Assembly (NCBI GenBank): GCA_900546285.1
Contig: URCJ01000067.1
Coordinates: forward strand, 1-6,042
Origin: an uncultured Solobacterium sp.
Lineage (GTDB): Bacteria; Bacillota_I; Bacilli_A; Erysipelotrichales; Erysipelotrichaceae
Reading direction: 5' to 3'
Length of the DNA: 6,042 nt
Of the stretch, positions 1-5,506 are shown piece after piece. The position numbers and the translations under genes were made by a program. Each line of letters opens with the position of its first letter. Within the stretch, counting starts at the first letter, position 1. The notes beneath the pieces are model-generated. The model made no database searches and was not told where the DNA came from. It saw only the letters and a list, made by a program, of their open reading frames with translations.

Positions 1-6
1 ACAAAT

Positions 7-33
7 TTATCTGTTTTTACTTGACAGATTCAT
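7..33 (-). other. Tiny 8-codon reading frame with good SD
   Basis: On the minus strand an AAGGAG motif (41-46) stands 7 bases before an ATG at 31-33. The frame reads MNLSSKNR and stops at TAA (7-9). It lies downstream of the glucosidase gene and its hairpin. The SD and spacing are as good as those of the real genes here, but 8 codons is too short to judge coding. It could be a leader peptide, the frameshifted start of a gene beyond the window, or chance. No function is assigned. Confidence 0.2.
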
Positions 34-53
34 AGCTGGTCTCCTTAGATTAT

Positions 54-75
54 AGAGGCTGCAAAAACAGCCTCT
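54..75 (-). terminator. Hairpin after the glucosidase gene, probable terminator
   Basis: A perfect 8-bp, GC-rich stem (54-61 with 68-75) encloses a 6-base loop. It starts 6 bases beyond the TAG stop of the GH1 gene, where the operon terminator is expected. On the minus strand it is followed by ATAATC rather than a T run, so as an intrinsic terminator it is imperfect. On the plus strand it is followed only by TTTGG. It may stop or merely attenuate transcription, or it may protect the 3' end of the operon mRNA. Confidence 0.5.
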
Positions 76-81
76 TTGGTC

Positions 82-1527
82 CTACTCTAAATTCTTACCA
101 TTAGTAGAAATTACATTTTTGTACCAATAGAACGAATCTTTTTTATATCTCTTGCATTCCTTAACATCATCATCTGTTCTATCAACATATACAAATCCAT
201 AACGTTTTGCGATGCCATTGCTAGTTGATAGTAAATCAAATGCTGACCAAGGATTATAAGCTATTAACTCCACCCCATTCTCAATAGCGCGCTTCATAGC
301 TTTTATATGAGCTCTAATATATTCAATACGATATGGATCATGAATAGAACCATCATCTTCAAGTTTATCGTAAGCTCCAAATCCATTTTCACAAATCATA
401 ACTGGCTTATGATATCTATCGTTTATATCTTCTAGTGCTAATTCCAAGCCGGTAGGATCAATTGGCATAGAGAAATCTGTATCAGCTAAATATTCATTTT
501 TACAGCCTTCAAATAAATCAGGTTGAATCTCATAAGTCACATGTCCACCCTTACCTACCTTATTATTTTCTTTAGATCTTCTTGAAGCACCAGGTGTAGG
601 AGCTTTAACGCAAGCTGATTGATAATAATTGATGCCCAAGAAATCGAAACACTCAGACCCTTTCTTAATCAATTCCATATCTCCATCTTGAATTTCAAAG
701 TCCAAACCTTGTCTTTTTAAATAAGCCATAACCGAAGGCGTATATTCCCCTTTGAAATAAGCATCCATGTAAAAATAATTTTTGAAATTTGATGCATTTT
801 GTGCAGCAAGTACATCAGCAGGAGAAGAAGATGCTGGGTAATAAGGAGCCATATCTAAAGCGGCACCTACCTTGCCATTTGGCACCAATTCATGAACAGC
901 AATAGCAGCTTTTGCATGTGCTAAATTCATATAATGGTTTGCTTGATATCTAAACTTAGGATTAAACTTATCTTCTAGTCTAATTTTATTTTTTACATCG
1001 ATATAATTTACAACGATACTTTGTTCGTTTATTGTCAACCAATATTTAACTTTATCGCCATATTCCTTGCACAAAAATCTAGCATAATATTCAAAATCAT
1101 CAACAATTTGTCTATTAGCCCATCCAGCATACTTATCTACTAGTGCCATAGGTAAATCATAGTGCCACATCGTAACAATTGGTTCTATATTATGTTTTAA
1201 TAGTTCATCAATCAAATTATGATAGAACTCAACTCCTTTAGGATTAGGTTCACCTACTCCGTCGGGCAAAACTCTAGACCAGTTAATTGAGAAACGATAT
1301 GAAGTAAAACCCATTTCAGCCATTAAAGCAACATCTTCCTTATAATGATGATAATGATCGCTTGCTACACTACAGTCGGCATAGCCTCTTTTATTATGAA
1401 TTTCTCTATTAATAACATCTTGTTGATTTTCTTTTTTTCCATCTTCTAATGCTGCACCTTCACACTGATATGCGCTAGTTGCAGCTCCCCACATAAAACC
1501 CTTAGGGAAAGCTTTTACTTCTTCCAT
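82..1527 (-). CDS. 6-phospho-beta-glucosidase, glycoside hydrolase family 1
   Basis: A cytoplasmic GH1 enzyme of 481 residues, the usual family length. It hydrolyses the 6-phosphorylated beta-disaccharide delivered by the PTS to glucose 6-phosphate plus sugar. Seen: an N-terminal FPKGFMWGAATSAYQ block with Q21 and E23, H122 in WHYDLP, acid/base Glu168 in TINEQ, nucleophile Glu380 in ICENG, and W427. The phosphate-binding trio of 6-phospho-glycosidases is present as S434, K441 and Y443 in the KRYGF region. Lactococcal 6-phospho-beta-galactosidase has Trp just after that Ser; here it is Thr435, which favours glucosidase. NEQ replaces the commoner NEP, a known variant. The start ATG shares one base with the EIIA stop (TAATG), and an AAGGAG at 1533-1538 lies inside the EIIA gene, so translation is probably coupled. 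It is the last gene of the PTS operon. The exact sugar (cellobiose, gentiobiose or an aryl glucoside) cannot be read from sequence. Confidence 0.95.
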   Translation of the reverse strand: MEEVKAFPKGFMWGAATSAYQCEGAALEDGKKENQQDVINREIHNKRGYADCSVASDHYHHYKEDVALMAEMGFTSYRFSINWSRVLPDGVGEPNPKGVEFYHNLIDELLKHNIEPIVTMWHYDLPMALVDKYAGWANRQIVDDFEYYARFLCKEYGDKVKYWLTINEQSIVVNYIDVKNKIRLEDKFNPKFRYQANHYMNLAHAKAAIAVHELVPNGKVGAALDMAPYYPASSSPADVLAAQNASNFKNYFYMDAYFKGEYTPSVMAYLKRQGLDFEIQDGDMELIKKGSECFDFLGINYYQSACVKAPTPGASRRSKENNKVGKGGHVTYEIQPDLFEGCKNEYLADTDFSMPIDPTGLELALEDINDRYHKPVMICENGFGAYDKLEDDGSIHDPYRIEYIRAHIKAMKRAIENGVELIAYNPWSAFDLLSTSNGIAKRYGFVYVDRTDDDVKECKRYKKDSFYWYKNVISTNGKNLE

Positions 1528-1868
1528 TAAATCTCCTTTATTTTTTTATACATTTTAAGCATTTTTGCAGACATATTAACTTCTGACATAATTGTCATAA
1601 TAGTATCTTGAGCATGGATAAACAACATCGGTAAGATAACGGGTTCGCAATCGCCCTCATATTCTCTTGCTGCTAATGCTTGTAATACATCAGTTTGTGC
1701 TTTATGCGCTTCTTTTATATATTCTTTAGCTTCTTTAATTAAATTTTCTGCTTTTTCAGCATCATCATCCATCATTGCATCAAGAGCTTCGCTTGCTTTT
1801 GTCCTTGCCTCTCCAGCAGGCAGAATTATGCTCATAGATATTTTTGGAAAATCAAATTCATTTTTCAT
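1527..1868 (-). CDS. PTS lactose/cellobiose-family EIIA component
   Basis: A soluble 113-residue phosphocarrier of the PTS Lac family (PF02255 type). It takes phosphate from HPr and passes it to the EIIB cysteine. The active-site motif HAQD is present, with phospho-accepting His85. Asp88 matches the residue that in the lactose EIIA trimer holds the central metal ion. Most of the protein reads as amphipathic helices, with the AREYEGDCEP segment between helices, as expected for this trimeric three-helix fold; about ten extra residues precede the first helix. The start is supported by a GGAGGGTGA ribosome site at 1875-1883. The gene is third in the operon, 62 bases after EIIC (a gap holding a strong hairpin), and its TAA overlaps the glucosidase ATG. 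It is probably the cellobiose/chitobiose type; the substrate is set by EIIC, not by this subunit. Confidence 0.93.
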   Translation of the reverse strand: MKNEFDFPKISMSIILPAGEARTKASEALDAMMDDDAEKAENLIKEAKEYIKEAHKAQTDVLQALAAREYEGDCEPVILPMLFIHAQDTIMTIMSEVNMSAKMLKMYKKIKEI

Positions 1869-1889
1869 TTATCGTCACCCTCCATCGAA

Positions 1890-1921
1890 TTTTACATCTG
1901 AGTTTTCACTCAGATGTAAAA
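1890..1921 (-). other. Intercistronic mRNA hairpin with GAAA tetraloop
   Basis: Bases 1890-1903 and 1908-1921 form a perfect 14-bp inverted repeat. In the minus-strand transcript the 4-base loop is GAAA, a GNRA tetraloop, so the RNA should be very stable. It lies 9 bases after the EIIC stop and 6 bases before the SD of EIIA. The stem is followed by AAAATTCG-type sequence with no T run, so it does not look like an intrinsic terminator. A role in RNA processing or stability, or in setting EIIA and glucosidase levels relative to EIIB/EIIC, is inferred. Confidence 0.75.
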
Positions 1922-1930
1922 CAAATATTT

Positions 1931-3214
1931 TTAAGCTTCTAGTTTTTTAGCTTCCTCATTGACTTCTTTTTCTAAAGTTTCTCTTTCAAAAACCTTGAAG
2001 AATGGATAATAAACCAAAGCATAAATTGCAAAGCAAACAGCCCACCATAAGATACCTCTAAAATCTCCAGTTAGCATAACTGTTCCAGCGATTACAGGAA
2101 GAGTACCAACACCAGGAAGAGCCACATTAGGATAAGCCAACATACCACCTTTAAAAATAATCCAAACAAGAATAGAACCAATCACAGAATTTATAACCAT
2201 AGGTAACATCAAAATTGGATTAAATACAATTGGAGCACCATATAGAATTGGTTCATTAATAGAGAACAATCCAGGACCAATACATACTTTACCTAATGTC
2301 TTTAATTTCTTAGATTTAGAGAATAAGAACATAAAGTTCAAAGCTAGAGTTGCACCAATACCACCCATATTAATTAATCCAATACCAGATCTAATTTCAG
2401 TAACATTAATAAATTGTGCGGCTTGTCCGGCAGCTAAAGCAGCCATATTAGCTTCTTGAGCAGGAATAGAAATAGCATTATTAATTCCAGAGAAAGTCCA
2501 ACCTGATACTCCCAAACCATAAAATAATGACATAATAGTATTGTGAGCAATAAATCCTGGTAAAGTTTGTGCAACATTTTGCAAAGGTGCAAAAACCTTT
2601 AAAATCAAAGGGAGAATATCGACGTTATAAGTGATAACGATTGTTCCAAGCACAAGAATTGTAATAAAGATTGGCACGATATTTTTAATCCATTCTTGAA
2701 CAAAAGTAGGAACTGAAGTATCTTCTTTAAAAAATTTAATTTTGCTAACCATATGGAAAACAAACGCTACATAAAGTCCTACTACCATTCCTAGAAGAAT
2801 GCCAGAAGGACCAAGTCTACCATATGTTAGTTCAAACAAACCTGTATCAGGATTTGTTGTTCCTTTTACCGCCATAAAATCTGCGCAAACAGCAGTCAAA
2901 CCAGCAACTATTTGATAATTTCTATGACGTAACTTTACCATTATTTGTCCAGCAATATAGAATGCCGCAAGCAATCCAAGTAATTGGAAAGTATAAGTAC
3001 GAACAAAAGTAATCTTAGGTAAAAAACTTACCCAAGAAGCAACGGCCTCATAAAAGAACACCAATGCACCAGTCAAAATAAACGGTAAGCATTTAATCAT
3101 TCCTTCTGAGAAACCAGCGATCCAAGGTTTCATCATAAAATTTTCTACAGCAGGTGAAAACTTATACTGTAGCCAGTCCATAAATTTACTGGTCTTCTTT
3201 TTTTCTTCAGACAT
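1931..3214 (-). CDS. PTS lactose/cellobiose-family EIIC permease
   Basis: An integral membrane sugar transporter of 427 residues, the usual length for the EIIC Lac family (PF02378 type). It binds the sugar outside and presents it to phospho-EIIB in the cytoplasm. Around ten hydrophobic segments are visible between residues 38 and 405, with a charged N-terminal tail and a Lys/Glu-rich C-terminal tail. The family signature GLFSINEPILYGAPIVFNP spans residues 315-333, with Glu321 matching the catalytic-site Glu334 of Bacillus cereus ChbC (numbering from memory). The loop usually read as GIHG is here GVSG (235-238), so Ser237 replaces the conserved His. The start is supported by AGGAGG at 3225-3230, 10 bases before the ATG. 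It follows EIIB by 29 bases. A beta-glucoside substrate is inferred from the neighbouring GH1 enzyme; a different hexose or disaccharide remains possible. Confidence 0.93.
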   Translation of the reverse strand: MSEEKKKTSKFMDWLQYKFSPAVENFMMKPWIAGFSEGMIKCLPFILTGALVFFYEAVASWVSFLPKITFVRTYTFQLLGLLAAFYIAGQIMVKLRHRNYQIVAGLTAVCADFMAVKGTTNPDTGLFELTYGRLGPSGILLGMVVGLYVAFVFHMVSKIKFFKEDTSVPTFVQEWIKNIVPIFITILVLGTIVITYNVDILPLILKVFAPLQNVAQTLPGFIAHNTIMSLFYGLGVSGWTFSGINNAISIPAQEANMAALAAGQAAQFINVTEIRSGIGLINMGGIGATLALNFMFLFSKSKKLKTLGKVCIGPGLFSINEPILYGAPIVFNPILMLPMVINSVIGSILVWIIFKGGMLAYPNVALPGVGTLPVIAGTVMLTGDFRGILWWAVCFAIYALVYYPFFKVFERETLEKEVNEEAKKLEA

Positions 3215-3243
3215 AAATAATTATCCTCCTTTTTAAATTTTGT

Positions 3244-3576
3244 CTAAATTTTATTAGCTTTCTTCATTTCAGAAATCGCAAAATCACAAAGTGTAGATCC
3301 ATCAATATTCCCGTAAATTTCTTGAGGAATTACCGCAATCGCAACATCGGATTCCATCTCATCAGCAGCTTCTTTGAATTCTTCTAAGTGTGAGGCAAAA
3401 TGAGGGCCTAACAAACAAACATCATAATCAGGCATCTCATCAATCGCAACACTTTGGCTTTTAGCAGTTACATACCAATTTAAACCTTTTTCTTTGGCTG
3501 CTTTAGCAGTTGCAGATGCTAAAAACCCTGAACTCATTCCAGCACCACAACATAATAAGATTCTTTTTTCTTCCAT
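3244..3576 (-). CDS. PTS lactose/cellobiose-family EIIB component
   Basis: A soluble EIIB of 110 residues, full length for the family (PF02302 type). It accepts phosphate from EIIA His85 on a cysteine and transfers it to sugar bound in EIIC. The N-terminal strand and P-loop read ILLCCGAGMSSG; Cys10, directly before GAGMSS, lines up with the active Cys10 of E. coli ChbB, and Cys9 is an extra neighbouring cysteine. DVCLLGPHF (52-60) and AIAVIPQEIYG (79-89) fit the later strands of the Rossmann-like fold. AAAGGAA at 3585-3591 lies 8 bases upstream of the ATG. It is the first gene of the four-gene PTS operon, downstream of a terminator, so the operon promoter must lie within or just before 3577-3632, unless transcription reads through from the upstream block. 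Confidence 0.93.
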   Translation of the reverse strand: MEEKRILLCCGAGMSSGFLASATAKAAKEKGLNWYVTAKSQSVAIDEMPDYDVCLLGPHFASHLEEFKEAADEMESDVAIAVIPQEIYGNIDGSTLCDFAISEMKKANKI

Positions 3577-3603
3577 ATAAACGATTCCTTTCTTTATGGT
3601 TTT

Positions 3604-3609
3604 ATTTTA
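3604..3609 (-). promoter_or_regulatory. Possible -10 element of the PTS operon
   Basis: On the minus strand TAAAAT matches the TATAAT consensus at five of six bases. It would start transcription near 3597, just ahead of the EIIB ribosome site at 3585-3591. At 17-base spacing the -35 position is only a T run (3627-3632), so the -35 is poor. It could be a weak or activator-dependent promoter. In such AT-rich sequence a chance match is quite possible. Confidence 0.3.
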
Positions 3610-3613
3610 TTGA

Positions 3614-3629
3614 TTGAAAACGTAGAAAA
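3614..3629. promoter_or_regulatory. Possible CcpA-binding (cre) site
   Basis: The plus strand reads TTGAAAACGTAGAAAA. The left half (TGAAAACG) agrees with the cre consensus WTGNNARCGNWWWCAW; the right half lacks the conserved C, so it is an imperfect match. It would lie just upstream of the candidate -10 (3604-3609), between it and the -35 position, a repressing position suited to glucose repression of a beta-glucoside PTS operon. This is inference from one near-match in AT-rich DNA; part of it coincides with the T run of the upstream terminator. Confidence 0.3.
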
Positions 3630-3669
3630 AAAGTTAAAGATTTGCACCATTTCACTGCAAGTCCTTAAC
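3626..3669 (-). terminator. Intrinsic terminator of the upstream gene block
   Basis: On the minus strand, 3669-3656 pairs with 3646-3633 in a 14-bp stem (one G-U pair, one mismatch) around a 9-base loop, followed directly by seven Ts (3632-3626). It begins 17 bases after the TAA of the lipoprotein gene and separates that block from the PTS operon. I looked for a BglG/LicT-type antiterminator site (RAT) overlapping the stem and did not see its consensus, so a simple terminator is the best reading. Confidence 0.85.
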
Positions 3670-3686
3670 TACAAAAAAAGGAAACC

Positions 3687-4406
3687 TTAGTTTTCTTCCT
3701 CAACCTTGGTTTCGTTTTCTTCTTCACTTTGATTTATATCATCATCACTGCCTTGATTGCCAACAATCGCATCACCAATAAGCATCTCACTTAAATCACC
3801 ACTAGTAGGACGCGTTGAATCAAACAAGTCAATTTGTTTCTTCTTATAATCAACAATATTCTTATCTGAATAATCAGCAATTATTAATTCTTCATCTAAG
3901 TCAACTGACTTAGCAATCGTAAAGAAATGTTTAACAACATTCCTAATGCTCATCTTACAAGAAGTAATATAAGTTAAATCACTAGTAATTAGTTCAACCA
4001 CATAATTATCATCATTTTGATATAGATTTAATAGATAGTCTTTTTCAATATTTTTAATAGTAGAATATTGGCCGCTTTTTGAATAAATAATCTTATTTTG
4101 ATCAAAAATACTTGTATTATTTAAATATTCTTCTGGATAATACTTCTTATTAACAACATCATTGATATTGATGTTCACGATAATCTTATTATCCAAATAA
4201 CTCAAAACCAAGCTTTCTTGATCAAAACTAATCTCGCCCATATCGCTAGGAAGATAATAATCATAATATTTTAAACTATTGTTAGGATGATTGGATACAA
4301 TCTTACTTGTATCACTTAAAAGATTATCAAGTTCAGTATTGATATCTTTATTAGAAGTACAACCGCACATCATCACCAGCAACAAAATAATAAATAGTCT
4401 TTTCAT
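3687..4406 (-). CDS. Putative lipoprotein of unknown function
   Basis: I do not recognise a family for this 239-residue protein. It opens with a lipoprotein signal: MKR, a hydrophobic stretch (residues 4-13), then MCGC, with Cys16 the likely lipidated residue after cleavage behind Gly15. The mature part is rich in Asn, Asp, Ile and Tyr and looks like mixed beta-sheet and helix, with strand-like stretches such as KIIVNININDVV and NYVVELIT. The last 25 or so residues are strongly acidic (repeated Glu, Asp and Asn) and probably disordered. It should be anchored to the outer face of the membrane. The gene begins 7 bases after the radC stop, with no strong SD (only GAGAG close to the ATG), which suggests translation coupled to radC. 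It is the last gene before the terminator at 3626-3669. A role linked to its cell-envelope neighbours is only a guess. Confidence 0.8.
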   Translation of the reverse strand: MKRLFIILLLVMMCGCTSNKDINTELDNLLSDTSKIVSNHPNNSLKYYDYYLPSDMGEISFDQESLVLSYLDNKIIVNININDVVNKKYYPEEYLNNTSIFDQNKIIYSKSGQYSTIKNIEKDYLLNLYQNDDNYVVELITSDLTYITSCKMSIRNVVKHFFTIAKSVDLDEELIIADYSDKNIVDYKKKQIDLFDSTRPTSGDLSEMLIGDAIVGNQGSDDDINQSEEENETKVEEEN

Positions 4407-4413
4407 CTCTCAA

Positions 4414-5079
4414 TCATTTTAACAATAATCCCTGGCTTTTAAAACTAAAATATGAATCAGTAGATACTATTAAATGATCTAGAAAGATAATCCCCACCTG
4501 GCGACAACCATCAAAGATAGCCTTAGTAATTCTTTTATCAGCATCCGAAGGATTGATATTCCCACTTGGATGATTATGAGCCACTACGACATATTTAGTC
4601 TTCAACAATAATGCTTTTCTTAAGATTTCGCTAACCGCAACCATAGATGATTCACCAGTGCCCCTATACATACTCTCAGCCTTGATTATCTTGCCTTTAT
4701 TGTTCAATAACACTAAAAAGAATTCTTCTTGATCTTTAAAACCTATATTGAATCTAATATAATCCACCAACATCAAAGGATTGATGGAACAATCACTGTC
4801 TTTAATTGTTTCCACTTTTGATAAACGTTTGAATATTTCCAAAATAGCTAAAATTTCTAATGCCTTAGCCTTCTTTATACCCTTTATTTCAACAAGTTCA
4901 TCATAGCTTAAAGATAAGAGATTATTGAAACCTCCTGCTTTCTTAATTAAATCATTAGACAATGTTAGTACATTAGAATTATGATAAGCTGATTTTAATA
5001 TTAGAGCCAATAATTCATCGTTACTTAAGGACGTAATTCCATAATTCAAAGCTTTTTCTCTAGGTAATAATTCGTTCAT
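4414..5079 (-). CDS. radC: RadC family JAB/MPN-domain protein
   Basis: With the ATG at 5079 the protein has 221 residues and starts MNELLPREKALNYG, the normal RadC opening. The N-terminal half carries the helix-hairpin-helix-like segment (about 53-86, with VEIKGIKKAKA). The C-terminal half is a JAB/JAMM domain: Glu118/119, then H168 and H170 in HNHPSG, then S178 and D181, an intact H-x-H-x7-S-x2-D zinc motif. A longer frame can be read back to a TTG at 5133, but those 18 residues do not resemble RadC and would lie deep inside vanZ, so I reject it. The start overlaps the vanZ 3' end by 20 bases; the SD (AAGAAA) is weak, which suggests coupling. RadC proteins were once linked to DNA repair, but the role is unproven, and related JAB proteins occur on mobile elements. 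This one looks chromosomal and housekeeping-like. Confidence 0.92.
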   Translation of the reverse strand: MNELLPREKALNYGITSLSNDELLALILKSAYHNSNVLTLSNDLIKKAGGFNNLLSLSYDELVEIKGIKKAKALEILAILEIFKRLSKVETIKDSDCSINPLMLVDYIRFNIGFKDQEEFFLVLLNNKGKIIKAESMYRGTGESSMVAVSEILRKALLLKTKYVVVAHNHPSGNINPSDADKRITKAIFDGCRQVGIIFLDHLIVSTDSYFSFKSQGLLLK

Positions 5080-5494
5080 TTTTCTTAACAAGACGCCATA
5101 AGAAACATGAAACAACACTGCCTGAAGTATCAATCATCACATCAGTTATTTGACCACATCTGCCATCAACAAATAATTGATGAAATTCATCAAAAGAAGC
5201 ATATAAGGCACAAAATATAATAGATACAATCATTAATTTTGGACAATTATATTCCTTTAAACATTCATAAGTTAAGATATATAAAATAAAGTATTCACTA
5301 AAGTGAGCTAACTTACGAATAAAGAAACCAAAGGTATCCACAAAGGCTTCTGTATCGCTTATCTTTAACAATTTAGCGATACTTAATAAAATACCATCTG
5401 ATAAACTACCTGATTGATCACCTGTTTCTGCCGATAAAGAATATATCAAAATAAGCCAGCTTATAAATAAAAGTGTTTTAATAATCTTTTTCAT
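5060..5494 (-). CDS. VanZ-like family membrane protein
   Basis: A small membrane protein of 144 residues (PF04892 type). The VanZ hallmarks are visible in order: WLILIYSLSAETGDQSG near the N-terminus, RKLAHFSEYFILYILT (60-75), DEFHQLFVDGRCGQITDV (102-119) and DTSGS (122-126). About four membrane helices are predicted, at roughly 5-20, 63-78, 87-101 and 119-135. VanZ is named from the teicoplanin-resistance gene of Tn1546, but most family members are ordinary chromosomal genes of unknown role, and nothing here suggests a resistance cluster (no VanA, H or X). It begins 12 bases after the cpaB-like stop with no clear SD, and its 3' end overlaps radC. The role is probably in the cell envelope; no reaction is known. 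Confidence 0.9.
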   Translation of the reverse strand: MKKIIKTLLFISWLILIYSLSAETGDQSGSLSDGILLSIAKLLKISDTEAFVDTFGFFIRKLAHFSEYFILYILTYECLKEYNCPKLMIVSIIFCALYASFDEFHQLFVDGRCGQITDVMIDTSGSVVSCFLWRLVKKNERIIT

Positions 5495-5506
5495 TCAATA
5501 ATAATA

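Noticed and set aside
21..53. Plus-strand TTGACA (21-26) as a -35 element
   Set aside because: No good -10 lies 16-18 bases away (CTTAGA or TTAGAT at best), and it would drive transcription against the whole operon.
49..54. Perfect TATAAT on the minus strand as a promoter for the mini-ORF
   Set aside because: The -35 position falls on AAAGAG with no match, and the start would fall at the SD itself, leaving no leader.
3626..3669. BglG/LicT-type antiterminator (RAT) hairpin controlling the PTS operon
   Set aside because: The RAT consensus does not appear, and the stem directly follows the lipoprotein stop, as a normal terminator does.
4414..5079. RadC as a sign of a mobile element or phage-defence island
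   Set aside because: No integrase, transposase, toxin-antitoxin or repeat is visible, and the HhH plus JAB form is the chromosomal type.
5060..5494. VanZ as a glycopeptide-resistance gene
   Set aside because: Family members are common in ordinary chromosomes, and no vanA, vanH, vanX or transposon genes are nearby.
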